From assembly GCF_019049255.1 (NCBI RefSeq), contig NZ_JAGMUJ010000007.1, positions 186,001 to 250,000 on the forward strand: a stretch of 64,000 nt of DNA, given 5' to 3'. Within the stretch, counting starts at the first letter, position 1. Every line of letters starts with the position of its first letter. The DNA is from Streptomyces sp. AC558_RSS880 (GTDB lineage: Bacteria > Actinomycetota > Actinomycetes > Streptomycetales > Streptomycetaceae). Below, piece by piece: positions 43,023 through 53,665 of this stretch. The notes beneath the pieces are model-generated. The model worked only from the letters and a program-made list of their open reading frames with translations. It searched no databases and had not been told where the DNA came from. The position numbers were made by a program, and so were the translations under genes.

Positions 43023-43075
43023 GGCTTATCGACGGATGCATACCGAACCATCCCGGGTGGATTTGTCGATAAGCC
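43023..43075. promoter_or_regulatory. Spaced 11-bp inverted repeat upstream of the thioester protein
   Basis: GGCTTATCGAC (43023-43033) and GTCGATAAGCC (43065-43075) are perfect complements separated by 31 nt. The arms are AT-richer than the surroundings. It may be an operator bound by looped dimers, or a terminator-like stem after ssbB. About 190 bp before GTG 43262. Confidence 0.45.
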
Positions 43076-43261
43076 CTGCCCGCGGCGGCTTCCGCGATAA
43101 CGATTCCGAGTCGGATCACTCCTCCGACGCGATCACCGGCAAGCGTGCATCGCCGTCTCCTTAGGATGCCGGGCATGGCTCCCGGGACTCTCGGGGCCGG
43201 TGATTCTGCTGGTGGGACCATCACCCCCCACGTCAACGGGTCCCACCCGGGAAGGATTTCG

Positions 43262-44674
43262 GTGTTTGCTTCGTTCTCCGCGGGGCCCGCGCGCGGACGC
43301 GGGTCGGCCCGCCTCGCCGCAGGGACGCTGGTGTCCGGACTCGTCGCCACAGCCGTACTGGCCGGTGCCGGGACGGCGGCCGCCGACGAGGAGACGGCAC
43401 CGGATCACAGCGGGGCGGCCGCGACCATAAGCGGACTCAAGACCTACGGCGCGGCCGTGATACGCGGCGCCGCCAGGGACCAGCAGGTGTCGGCGGGACT
43501 GTTCGAGATGTCCGTCGAGGGCGGCGGCATGCTGCAGACCTACTGCGTCGACATCCAGACGCCCACGCAGAAGGACGCCAAGTACCACGAGACCGCCTGG
43601 AGCGGGACCTCGCTGGGCGCCAACGAGGACGCCGGCCGGATCCGCTGGATCCTGCAGAACTCCTACCCGCAGGTCAACGACCTCGCGGCACTCGCGAAGA
43701 AGGCCGGCGTACGCGGCCGGCTCACCGAGCAGGACGCGGCGGCCGGCACGCAGGTGGCCATCTGGCGGTACTCCGACGACGTCTCCGTGGACGCCGCCGA
43801 CCCCCAGGCCGAGCAGCTCGCCGACTACCTGCAGAAGAACGCCCGCGACGAGGAGGAGCCCAAGGCGTCGCTGGCTCTGGACCCGCCCGCGGTCTCCGGC
43901 CGCCCGGGTGAGCCGGTCGGTCCGGTGACGGTGCGCACGGACGCGCGCAGCGTGACCGTCTCCCCGCCGGCGGACGCCGCCACGAGCGGGGTGCGGATCG
44001 TGGACAAGAACGGCGAGCCCGTCACCACCGCGGCCGACGGCAGCCAGATCTTCTTCGAGGTGCCCGAGGACGCGGCGGCGGACACCGCGGAGCTCACCGC
44101 GCAGGCGTCGACCACGGTGCCCGTCGGCCGTGCCTTCGTCTCCGAGAGCCGGAGCCAGACGCAGATCCTCGCCGGTTCCAGCGAGTCGACCGTCTCGGCG
44201 ACGGCGAGCGCCACCTGGGCGCTCAAGGGCGCGATACCCGCGCTGTCCGCCCGCGAGAACTGCGCCAAGGGCGGTGTGGACGTCACCGTCGCCAACCAGG
44301 ACGACGAGCCGTTCACCTTCGAAGTGGCGGGTGCGGAGCACACCGTCGCGGGCGGAGAGTCCCGGACGGTGACGGTTCCGCTGAGCGAGGACCGGCCGTA
44401 CGACTTCACGGTCGAGGGGCCGGGCGGCTTCGAGCAGCGGTTCACCGGCATGCTCGACTGCCTCACCCGAGCCGCCGAGATCGGCACCACCACCCACACC
44501 CTCACCGGTCCGAGCCCCACTCCCGTCGCCGGCACTCCCACCGACACCAACCTCGCCGAAACCGGTTCCTCCAGCGCCACCCCGTGGATCGCCGGCACCG
44601 CCATCGCCCTGGTCGTCCTCGGCGGAGCGGGCCTGGTCGTCGCCCGCCGCAGGAACACCCCCTCCGGGGACTGA
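43262..44674 (+). CDS. Thioester-domain surface protein with sortase signal
   Basis: A 470-residue wall-anchored protein. A signal peptide ends near GTAAADEE. The thioester (TQXA) domain has the Cys in TYCVDIQTP and the Gln in GTQVAIW, which in Gram-positive adhesins form an internal Cys-Gln thioester able to bond covalently to host or surface amines. Two or three beta-sandwich domains follow, then the sortase motif LAETG, a hydrophobic segment and ARRRNTPSGD. GTG 43262 has GAAGGA 6 bp upstream and starts a normal signal peptide. Role in aerial hyphae or adhesion is inferred. Confidence 0.9.
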   Translation: MFASFSAGPARGRGSARLAAGTLVSGLVATAVLAGAGTAAADEETAPDHSGAAATISGLKTYGAAVIRGAARDQQVSAGLFEMSVEGGGMLQTYCVDIQTPTQKDAKYHETAWSGTSLGANEDAGRIRWILQNSYPQVNDLAALAKKAGVRGRLTEQDAAAGTQVAIWRYSDDVSVDAADPQAEQLADYLQKNARDEEEPKASLALDPPAVSGRPGEPVGPVTVRTDARSVTVSPPADAATSGVRIVDKNGEPVTTAADGSQIFFEVPEDAAADTAELTAQASTTVPVGRAFVSESRSQTQILAGSSESTVSATASATWALKGAIPALSARENCAKGGVDVTVANQDDEPFTFEVAGAEHTVAGGESRTVTVPLSEDRPYDFTVEGPGGFEQRFTGMLDCLTRAAEIGTTTHTLTGPSPTPVAGTPTDTNLAETGSSSATPWIAGTAIALVVLGGAGLVVARRRNTPSGD

Positions 44675-44711
44675 GGCACCCCTGGTGCCCGGTGCGCCGA
44701 CGTCCGGCGGC

Positions 44712-45155
44712 ATGAGCGGAACGGGGGCCGGAATCCGCGCGGCTGCCGCCGTGGCCGTTTCGGGACTGCTGCTGGCGGGGTTGCCCGCGCTGTACTTCCT
44801 GACCGTCCACGGCTGTGGCGAGGAGGAGGACCGGCTGGCCGAGGTGATGTCCGGCGAGACGGTACTGGACGCGGCTCCGGAAGGGGCGGGCCGGAAGGAC
44901 CGCTACCAGGAGTGCGACGACGACGACCGCTTCGTCGTCGTGGGGGCGCGGTACCGGTACGACGGCTCCTCGGAGAACGCCCTGCGGTACTACGGGGAGG
45001 CGGCCCGCGCCGACGGCTGGCGACCGCGGACCGCGCCCGGTTGCTTCACCAAGCCGATGGGAGGCACGACCGCTTACCTCGGTGTGGAGGGTCCGGACGA
45101 CGGCCTCCTCCACGTGGAGATCGTCGCGGACCGCGCGAAGTCGCAGTGGTGCTGA
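44712..45155 (+). CDS. Small membrane-anchored or secreted hypothetical protein
   Basis: A 147-residue protein with one N-terminal hydrophobic segment (AAAAVAVSGLLLAGLPALYF) and an extracellular part of about 115 residues with four Cys (HGCGEEED, YQECDDDD, APGCFTKP and the final C). Alternating strands suggest a small alpha/beta domain. No family recognised. It follows the thioester gene by 37 bp and may share its transcript. Confidence 0.65.
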   Translation: MSGTGAGIRAAAAVAVSGLLLAGLPALYFLTVHGCGEEEDRLAEVMSGETVLDAAPEGAGRKDRYQECDDDDRFVVVGARYRYDGSSENALRYYGEAARADGWRPRTAPGCFTKPMGGTTAYLGVEGPDDGLLHVEIVADRAKSQWC

Positions 45156-45242
45156 ACACCGACGACGGCGAACACCGCCCCCGGGCCGACCGGCCGGGAC
45201 CACACGGAAAAGCGCCTGCTCTCCAAGGTCCGGCAGACGGCC

Positions 45243-45515
45243 CGGCAAGCCGCACGGGGACCAGGGGTACGACTACCGGCACCTGAGGCGGCGGCCGCCC
45301 GTCCTCCCGCGGCATCCGGCACCGCCTCGCCCGCAGGGGCATCGAGTCATCCAGACGCCTGGGCCGGCACCGCCGGGTGTGGAGCGGACCGTGTCCCGGT
45401 TGCCCTGGTCGTCCTGGCTGTCCGGCTGTCGACGCCTCCACCGCCGCCACGAGCGCAAGCCGGAACACTTCCTCGCCTTCACCGCTGTCACCGCGACCCT
45501 TCAGAGGCTATGGGG
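45243..45515 (+). pseudogene. C-terminal remnant of an IS5-family transposase
   Basis: In three frames the strand reads GKPHGDQGYDYRHLRR, then GIRHRLARRGIESSRRLG, then VERTVSRL and CRRLHRRHERKPEHFLAFTA. These pieces follow the order of an IS5-family C-terminal catalytic domain, where the conserved Glu lies in the RRLHRRHER region. Two frame changes and no N-terminal part, so dead. About 170 bp on to the next gene shows nothing. Confidence 0.7.
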
Positions 45516-45686
45516 GCCTGCCGGTGCAGGACTGCGCCGGCACAGGCCAGGACGACGGCAAAATTTGCCGGCAGACAGACGAACACGAGCCAGACCGATG
45601 AGCAGCAGCATGCCCATCAAGAACAGCAGCACGATGTCTCCTTGTCTCTTTCTCGCAGGGAGGAAGCACGATGGGTGAGGAACCGG

Positions 45687-46160
45687 TCAGTCCCGCGGCT
45701 GGGGCCAGCCGTCCCGGTTGGAGAAGCTCTCGACGCAGTACCGGGTCGGGCGGTCCCACTCCTCGCCGGTGGCCAGCTCGTACGCCATGCCCGGCACGTA
45801 CAGAAACCGTTCGCCGTCGTACTCGGAGGAGGTGTACGGGGCGAACTTCGCGGGGTCGAAGAAGACGCTCTCCCACACGGCTTGTCCCGCGGCCACCACA
45901 GCGCAGCGGGTGTACAGGAACACGTCGGCCGACTGCGGGAAGGGGCTGCCGTACCGGGCCGTCAGGTCGACGACGGGGAGGGTGCCGAACTTCTCCTGGT
46001 CCAGACGGTGGAGAGCCTCGGCATGGCGTTCCGCGAAGCCGATGATGTCGGGGACGGAGCGGCGGCTCAGTTCTTCGGCGAGGCGTTGGCAGTTCGCCCG
46101 GGTGGCCTTGCCGTTCAGGGTGGCTGTCAGTGCCCAGAAGTCGGCCCATGTCATTCTCAC
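45687..46160 (-). CDS. DUF4240-like protein
   Basis: A 157-residue soluble protein beginning MTWADFWALTATL with helical, Trp-rich segments and RFLYVPGMAYELATGEEWD. This resembles DUF4240, a family found in many actinomycetes next to SUKH-type or toxin-linked genes; function unknown. GTG 46160 is the longest start; ATG 46154 is also possible. Confidence 0.72.
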   Translation of the reverse strand: MRMTWADFWALTATLNGKATRANCQRLAEELSRRSVPDIIGFAERHAEALHRLDQEKFGTLPVVDLTARYGSPFPQSADVFLYTRCAVVAAGQAVWESVFFDPAKFAPYTSSEYDGERFLYVPGMAYELATGEEWDRPTRYCVESFSNRDGWPQPRD

Positions 46161-46278
46161 GGGCGCAGGATGTCAGGGCGGTCCGACAGGAGAAGGAGCA
46201 TCGGCCACGGCTGACATCGACAGCGGCGGACGGGGCGGTCCCGGCGGGGGCCGCACCGCCGGACTCCTGGGGTGGTGC

Positions 46279-46797
46279 TCATCCCGGCGCGACGGCATCG
46301 AGCCACCCGGCGAGCGTGTGGAAGTCGGCGTCTTCGAGGCCCTTGGCCGGGTCGATCCGATGAAGCAGTGACGGCCCGGGGTGGCCGGCGGCGACCCAGA
46401 GACGGTCCATGGCGCCGATCTCGTCGTCGACCCAGACGAACGGCCGGCCGTCGGCCCACTCGACAAGGGGACGGGTCTTCCAGTGCAGACCCCGCGGGCC
46501 TTCCTCCGCGTCGGCGTCCGGCCACTCCACCACGGGCAGCCTCGGCAGCCCGATGCGCGGGGCGACGACCTCGTTCGCCGCCTCCATCCACGTCGTCGCC
46601 CACACGAGACGGCAGCCCAGAGCCATGAGGCGCGCCCCGATCCCGGGGGCGAGCCGGGGCAGCAGCGGGTTCCCTCGATCGGCGGGCGCCGAGGCGGCGA
46701 CGGTAGCGGCCCGCGGGTGACCGGACGGCGACCCGAACGGGATCAGGGGCCCGTCGACGTCGAGGAAGAGGAGGGGGCGCTCCACCGCGCTGGTCAC
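46279..46797 (-). CDS. HAD-like hydrolase
   Basis: A 172-residue protein with the HAD motif 1 (LLFLDVDGPL, Asp-Val-Asp), WATTW as motif 2 and FVWVDDE as motif 4. No large cap is present. Such short HAD proteins are probable phosphatases or secreted regulators of unknown substrate. GTG 46797 starts 3-4 residues before the fold. Confidence 0.8.
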   Translation of the reverse strand: MTSAVERPLLFLDVDGPLIPFGSPSGHPRAATVAASAPADRGNPLLPRLAPGIGARLMALGCRLVWATTWMEAANEVVAPRIGLPRLPVVEWPDADAEEGPRGLHWKTRPLVEWADGRPFVWVDDEIGAMDRLWVAAGHPGPSLLHRIDPAKGLEDADFHTLAGWLDAVAPG

Positions 46798-46989
46798 GGC
46801 GGCACGATAGCCCGAGAACGACCGGCGGCAACCGGCGGCGACCGGCAGTGACAGTCGGGTCTCCGGCGCCGTCCGTGAAACCCCAGGTCGGAGGCCCCGG
46901 ACCATACGGGTTTCCCCCGAGGGGTAGCGGTCGGGCAAGATGGGGTGTATCTGCCCACTGCCAGATTTCAAGCTGCCGGACGGTTTCTC

Positions 46990-48654
<1,665 letters not shown>

Positions 48655-48658
48655 TCTC

Positions 48659-49078
48659 TTGCGGCACATCTACCGCTGCCCGCTGCGCTGGGCGGACATG
48701 GACGCGTACGGCCACGTCAACAACGTGGTGTTCCTCCGCTACCTGGAGGAAGCCCGTATCGACTTCCTGTTCCGCCCGGAGAAGGACTTCAAGCAGGGGT
48801 CCGTGGTGGCGCGCCACGAGATCGACTACAAGCGGCAGCTCGTCCACCGGCACCACCCGGTCGACATCGAGCTGTGGGTCACCGAGATCAGGGCGGCGTC
48901 CTTCACCCTCACCTACGAGGTGAAGGACGACGACCTCGTCTACGTCCGCGCGTCGACGGTGATCGTGCCGTTCGACTTCGAGGCGCAGCGTCCGCGCCGG
49001 CTCACCGCGGAGGAGCGCGAGTTCCTCGAGGAGTACACGGACGACACCGCCGGCGACGAGGAGGCCGTCGCCGCATGA
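48659..49078 (+). CDS. Acyl-CoA thioesterase (hotdog fold)
   Basis: A 139-residue single-domain hotdog thioesterase of the 4-hydroxybenzoyl-CoA type. The Asp motif is WADMDAYGHVNNVVFLRYLE. TTG 48659 follows ettA's stop by 4 bp. It overlaps the next gene as ATGA, so the three form an operon. Substrate not determined. Confidence 0.87.
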   Translation: MRHIYRCPLRWADMDAYGHVNNVVFLRYLEEARIDFLFRPEKDFKQGSVVARHEIDYKRQLVHRHHPVDIELWVTEIRAASFTLTYEVKDDDLVYVRASTVIVPFDFEAQRPRRLTAEEREFLEEYTDDTAGDEEAVAA

Positions 49079-49740
49079 CGGCGCTCCACCTCGCCGACGA
49101 GGGGGAGGCCGCGGATCTCGCGGCCTTCCTCTCCCGGCTGCTGCACTACGACCGTTCCGCCGCGGTGCGGCTGCAGGCGGCCGGTACGGCGCTCGCCGTC
49201 TTCGGCCGGCCGCCCTCCTTCGAGGTGCTCGCCGTCCGCGCCGTACGGCTGGCGAAGCCGTACGAGAACGGGCTGGACGTCACCCTGGACGTGACCGTGT
49301 CCGCCGGCGAGCTGCTGGAGTCGGTGGACGAGTCCGCCGCCACGGCCGTCGTGCCGGGCGCGGTGACCGGGCCGCCGTGGGCCGGGGTGCTGCCGCCGCG
49401 CGGCGGCTGGCGGGCCGAGCCCGGGCTGCCGGCGCCGCAGGAGCTGCGCGGGCTCGTCGCCGCGTCGGTCGCGGAATTCCGTTCCCGTACGGAGGAGCTG
49501 GCGCCCGAGCGGCGTACGCGGGCGGAGCTCGACCGGATCGGGCGGGAGATCTGGTCCCGCACGGTCGCGGAGACCGGGCTTCCGGTGCGGGCGGTGCACG
49601 CCGCCCAGTCGCTGGGGTTCCTGCGGGGCGGCGAACAGGGACTGTTCTCCTCGGGGTCCTGGCTCCGGCTGCGCACGCCCTACGGGTCGGTCGCCGTGCG
49701 CCGGGCGGGCCTCGGGGCGCTGGGCCTCAGCGTGCGCTGA
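49075..49740 (+). CDS. Conserved hypothetical protein
   Basis: A 221-residue soluble protein, LHLADEGEAADLAAFLSRLL at the start and RAELDRIGREIWSRTV later, without motif I can name. The ATG overlaps the thioesterase stop as ATGA, so it is co-translated with it. Its wide spread in Streptomyces is recall. Confidence 0.75.
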   Translation: MTALHLADEGEAADLAAFLSRLLHYDRSAAVRLQAAGTALAVFGRPPSFEVLAVRAVRLAKPYENGLDVTLDVTVSAGELLESVDESAATAVVPGAVTGPPWAGVLPPRGGWRAEPGLPAPQELRGLVAASVAEFRSRTEELAPERRTRAELDRIGREIWSRTVAETGLPVRAVHAAQSLGFLRGGEQGLFSSGSWLRLRTPYGSVAVRRAGLGALGLSVR

Positions 49741-49754
49741 GGCCGACCCGCGCG

Positions 49755-50720
49755 CTATTCCGCGCTGTCGTCCGGGCGGACGGCGATGTGGTCGGCCTCC
49801 AGTTCCAGCGCGACGCGGTCACGCATGTCCAGCGCCTTCGTGTATTCGGCGGGCAGCTGGAGGCGGCCGGCGCGGTCGAGCATGGCGTACTCGCGGGCGA
49901 CGACGGTCTCGTGGCCGGTGGCCGCGTCGACCTCGCTGCGGCGCAGCACCTCGGTGGAGGTGCGGCCGTCGCGGATGGCGACCGTGCGGCGGACCTCGCC
50001 CGCCACCGCCTGGTCGTGGGTGACGATCACGACGGTCGTGCCGAGCCGTTCGTTCGCGGTGCGGAACGCGGCGAAGATCTGCTCCGCGGTGTGGGAGTCC
50101 AGTTCGCCGGTGGGTTCGTCGGCGAGGAGCACGGAAGGGTCACCCGCGAGGGCCACGGCGATGGCGACACGCTGCTGCTGACCGCCGGACATCTCGTGCG
50201 GGCGGCGGTCACGGCAGTCCGCCACCTCCAGCAGTTCCAGCAGCTCCAGCGCGCGTTCGGCGCGGGCGCGGCGCGCGGACCGGGAGCGGCCCCGGCGGCC
50301 GGCGAGCTGCATCGGCAGGGCGACGTTCTGCGCCGAGGTCAGATAGGGCAGCAGATTGCGGGAGGTCTGCTGCCAGACGAAGCCGACGACCTCACGGCGG
50401 TAGGCGAGCCGGTCCTTCGCGGTCATCGTGAGCAGATCACGGCCGGCCACGCGGGCCGCGCCGGCCGTGGGGGTGTCCAGACCGGCCAGGATGTTCATCA
50501 GGGTCGACTTGCCGCTGCCGGACGCGCCCACGAGCGCCATCAACTCGCCCTCCCGCACCAGGAGGTCCAGCCCCTGGAGCGCCTGCACCTCCACCCCGTC
50601 CGCGGTGAAGACGCGGACCAGGCGGTCGCAGGTGATGAGCGCGTCATGGCCGTAGGTCGGGCGGCCGCGGTCGGCGGCGACACGGCCGGCCAGCTCGGCG
50701 AGCGTGGGATCCGAGGTCAT
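49755..50720 (-). CDS. ABC transporter ATPase with C-terminal AbrB-like domain
   Basis: A 321-residue MacB/LolD-type ATPase: Walker A GASGSGKST, signature MSGGQQQRVAIA, Walker B VLLADEPTGELD and switch His in VIVTHDQ. After about residue 265 it continues as EYAMLDRAGRLQLPAEYTKA then LDMRDRVALELEADHIAVRP, the swapped-hairpin AbrB/SpoVT fold usual in DNA-binding regulators and antitoxins. It is last in an operon after two FtsX permeases, with AGGAGG before ATG 50720. The extra domain could regulate the ATPase or bind DNA. Confidence 0.88.
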   Translation of the reverse strand: MTSDPTLAELAGRVAADRGRPTYGHDALITCDRLVRVFTADGVEVQALQGLDLLVREGELMALVGASGSGKSTLMNILAGLDTPTAGAARVAGRDLLTMTAKDRLAYRREVVGFVWQQTSRNLLPYLTSAQNVALPMQLAGRRGRSRSARRARAERALELLELLEVADCRDRRPHEMSGGQQQRVAIAVALAGDPSVLLADEPTGELDSHTAEQIFAAFRTANERLGTTVVIVTHDQAVAGEVRRTVAIRDGRTSTEVLRRSEVDAATGHETVVAREYAMLDRAGRLQLPAEYTKALDMRDRVALELEADHIAVRPDDSAE

Positions 50721-50778
50721 CGGGGGCCTCCTGCGGGGAGAAGTCGGTACGGCACGGGGGGGACGGGGCGGGGAGAGG

Positions 50779-53526
50779 TCATCGGGCGTCCCCCGCCCTC
50801 AGCTCCCGCACCGCGCCCCTGCGGCCCGTCCACCACGCCTGTGCCGCCGCGATGCCGACGGTCAGGGCCACCACCGTCAGGGCCGGCACCAGCAGGGACA
50901 CCGGATCGGTGCGCAGCGCCGCCCGCCCCGCCGGGGACGAGGAGGCGGAGACGGCGACGGTCGTCAGGTCGATGCCGGGCGACAGCAGCCGGACGGCGGC
51001 CCACGCCGTGACCGTGCCGCCGGCCGCCGCGAGCAGCGCCTGCGGCAGGGACTCCAGCACCAGCAGGCGGCGGCCCTGGGCCCGGGTGAGGCCCATGGTG
51101 CGCAGCCGGGCCAGCAGCGCGGCGCGTTCGGGCGCGGCACGCAGCAGGGTCAGCAGCAGGGCGAGCACGGCGTACCCGGCGCCCGCCGCCACCGCCGCGG
51201 TGTAGACCCGCTCGGCACCGGACTGCAGGGGCGAGTCGACGTACTTCGCGAACTGTTCCGCGCGCAGCCGGACCTGCGCGGCGCCGCCCGCCGCCTCGCG
51301 CAGCGCGCCCGCGTCCGGCCGGTCGCCGGTCACCAGCAGCGCGGTCGGACGGGCGGGGCCGTCGGGCAGCCCGGAGCGGTCCACGACCAGGAAGTCCAGC
51401 CCGGCCAGCGCCGGGGTCTGCTCACGCACCCCCACGATCCGCACGGTGATGTCACTGCCGTCGTCCAGGCGCACCCGGAACCGTCCGGTGCCGTAGCGGT
51501 CGGCGACCTCGGGGGAGGCCAGGGCGGGCAGGGGCCCGGCACCGGACGCCTTCAGCCCGTCCGGGTCGAAGGCGCCGATGCCCGTGTGCCGGCTGAGGGC
51601 CGCGTAACCGTCCGGGTCGACACCGGCCACCGGCACGGTCGGGCCGCCGCCCGGGGGCCGGCCGTCGTAGGAGACGCTCACGGCGGTGACGTCCCGCACG
51701 CCGGGTGCGCGCCGGACCCGGTCGGCGAGACCGGACGGCAGCGCCCGCAGCCCCTCGACGCGGGCGTCGGCGCCGACGGCGAGGACGGCCGCGCGGTCCC
51801 GGGCGTCGGCCACACCGGTGAGGACGGAACCGCCGAAGGCGGCCGTGGTCAGCGCCGTCAGCAGGGCGAGCAGGGGCAGCACCGCGGACCCGGACGCACG
51901 GCCCGCGCGGGCCAGCGCCAGCGGGCCCACCACGCCCCGCAGCCGCCCGACGGGGCGGGCCAGCCCGCGCAACGGCAGCGGGTACAGACGGACCAGTACC
52001 AGCGCGGCGACCATCCCCACCAGCACCGGGGCCGGCGACACCAGCCCGTCCCCGGACGCCCCCTCGCCGTCCGGCGCACCGCGCGTGCGCAGCGCGACGA
52101 CCGCGCCCACCGCCAGGGCGAGCAGCGTGAGTTCGGCGACCGTGCGACGCCGTGACGGGCGGGCCGAGGCGAGGTCGTCGCGGGCGGCGTGCACCCGCAC
52201 CGCGCGGTGCGCGGCGACGGCCCGCAGCGGCAGCGCCGCACAGGCGAGCAGGGCGACGGCACCGGCGGCGGCCACGGCGTACGACGGCCGGCCCCCGTCG
52301 ACCGCGAGCCGGGCGGCGGCCAGGCCCAGGACGGCCGCCGGTACGGCGACCACCGCCGTCTCCGCCAGCAGCCGGCCGGCCAGACCGCGCAGGGAGGCGC
52401 CGCGGGCGCGCAGCAGGGTCAGCTCGGCGCGGCGCCGGTCGGCGGCGAGACCGCCCGCCATGAACAGGACGACGGCCGCGACCGTGCCGGTGCCGAAGAC
52501 GGCGACGCCGACCAGGGGGCCGATGACGGAGCGCAACTCGGTGTGCTCGGCGAACACCTCGTCGAGCGAGGTCTCCGAGTCCACGGCCGGCGAGGCGGCG
52601 GCACGGGCCCGCTGCAGCAGCGGGCCCGCCTCCAGGGAGGCGACGGCCGACGTCAGCCGCGGCAGGTCGTGACCGTGCAGGGCGGACACCTCGGGGGCCA
52701 GCATCCAGTACCGCTCGGGGAACCCGCCCGTGCCCGGCAGCACCGGCGCCGCCTCCGGGGGCAGCAGCAGCGCGCCGGCCCAGAACACGCTGCGCTGCGG
52801 GTCGCCGGGGACGGTCAGCAGGCTCGGGCCGCGCAGCACGGGGGTGGTCGACCAGTACGCCCCGCGCGGCGCGAGCGGTTCGACGGTGCCGGTGACCCGC
52901 ACCGCGAGCGGGGCGCGCTCCACACCGGGCACGTGGACGACCGAGCCCACCTCGATGTTCAGCTTCCGGGCCGTCTCCGTGGTGACCGCGGCCTCCACCG
53001 CCGACGTCGCCGCGGTGACGTCGTCCGGGGCCGTCGGCAGCCGGCCCTCCCGCAGCCGCGAGTGACCGGCGAGCCCGCTCGGGGCGACGAGGTGGAACTC
53101 CGGGGCGATCCCGTCGGGCCGGGACAGGTACGGGTCCGGGGCCGCCAGCCGCCGGGTGGTGCGCACACCGTGGGACGACTGCCCGGGGTCGAGCGGGAGG
53201 AAGCGGCCGGACAGGGCGAGGATCTCGGCGTAGGAGCCGCGCACGGCGTCCGGGCGCAGCTGCGCCTCCCACTCCTCGTACGGCGTGAAGGCGCTGTCCT
53301 GGGAGGCGTACAGCTGGACGGTGGTGCGGCCGGGCCCGGCCGCCTCCACCGACCGGCGCAGCCCCGCGTCGCCGTACCGGTCGACCGCGAGCGGCAGCGC
53401 GGCGGCCAGGAACGCGGTCACCGCCACCAGCAGCGCGAGCGCCGCCGCCGCACCGGGAGCCGACCGCAGCCGGGTACGCACCCAGGGCGCGACCGGCCGC
53501 GCCCGTCCCGGAGTCCGCACGGTCAC
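50779..53526 (-). CDS. FtsX-type ABC permease, 915 residues
   Basis: A large permease with N-terminal TM (APGAAAALALLVAVTAFLAA), a periplasmic-type domain of about 250 residues, and two blocks of three to four TMs around the FtsX domain (LTLLRARGASLRGLAGRLL, ERAALLARLRTMGLTRAQGR). It has no nucleotide-binding site and depends on the following ATPase gene (58-bp gap). GTG 53526 has GGGAGG upstream. Many such systems in Actinobacteria export antimicrobials or sense envelope stress; substrate unknown. Confidence 0.87.
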   Translation of the reverse strand: MTVRTPGRARPVAPWVRTRLRSAPGAAAALALLVAVTAFLAAALPLAVDRYGDAGLRRSVEAAGPGRTTVQLYASQDSAFTPYEEWEAQLRPDAVRGSYAEILALSGRFLPLDPGQSSHGVRTTRRLAAPDPYLSRPDGIAPEFHLVAPSGLAGHSRLREGRLPTAPDDVTAATSAVEAAVTTETARKLNIEVGSVVHVPGVERAPLAVRVTGTVEPLAPRGAYWSTTPVLRGPSLLTVPGDPQRSVFWAGALLLPPEAAPVLPGTGGFPERYWMLAPEVSALHGHDLPRLTSAVASLEAGPLLQRARAAASPAVDSETSLDEVFAEHTELRSVIGPLVGVAVFGTGTVAAVVLFMAGGLAADRRRAELTLLRARGASLRGLAGRLLAETAVVAVPAAVLGLAAARLAVDGGRPSYAVAAAGAVALLACAALPLRAVAAHRAVRVHAARDDLASARPSRRRTVAELTLLALAVGAVVALRTRGAPDGEGASGDGLVSPAPVLVGMVAALVLVRLYPLPLRGLARPVGRLRGVVGPLALARAGRASGSAVLPLLALLTALTTAAFGGSVLTGVADARDRAAVLAVGADARVEGLRALPSGLADRVRRAPGVRDVTAVSVSYDGRPPGGGPTVPVAGVDPDGYAALSRHTGIGAFDPDGLKASGAGPLPALASPEVADRYGTGRFRVRLDDGSDITVRIVGVREQTPALAGLDFLVVDRSGLPDGPARPTALLVTGDRPDAGALREAAGGAAQVRLRAEQFAKYVDSPLQSGAERVYTAAVAAGAGYAVLALLLTLLRAAPERAALLARLRTMGLTRAQGRRLLVLESLPQALLAAAGGTVTAWAAVRLLSPGIDLTTVAVSASSSPAGRAALRTDPVSLLVPALTVVALTVGIAAAQAWWTGRRGAVRELRAGDAR

Positions 53527-53527
53527 G

Positions 53528-53665
53528 TCAGTCGCCTCCCGTTCCCGCGGCGGTACGGCCGTGATGCGCGGCGGTGGCCATGGTCGTGGCGGCGGGGAGC
53601 GCCGGGCCGGCGCAACGCCGGGTGTGTGCCCACGGGGCTCGCACGGTCAGGACGCTCACCCTCAT
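53528..53665 (-). CDS. Tiny ORF between the two FtsX permeases
   Basis: A 45-residue frame starting ATG 53665 (overlapping the 1092-residue permease stop as ATGA) and ending one base before GTG 53526. The product MRVSVLTVRAPWAHTRRC... has no known motif and may only serve to couple translation. Confidence 0.3.
   Translation of the reverse strand: MRVSVLTVRAPWAHTRRCAGPALPAATTMATAAHHGRTAAGTGGD

Noticed and set aside
45508..46214. Overlapping plus-strand frames opposite the DUF4240 gene
   Set aside because: They are antisense shadows; the minus-strand protein has clear family character.
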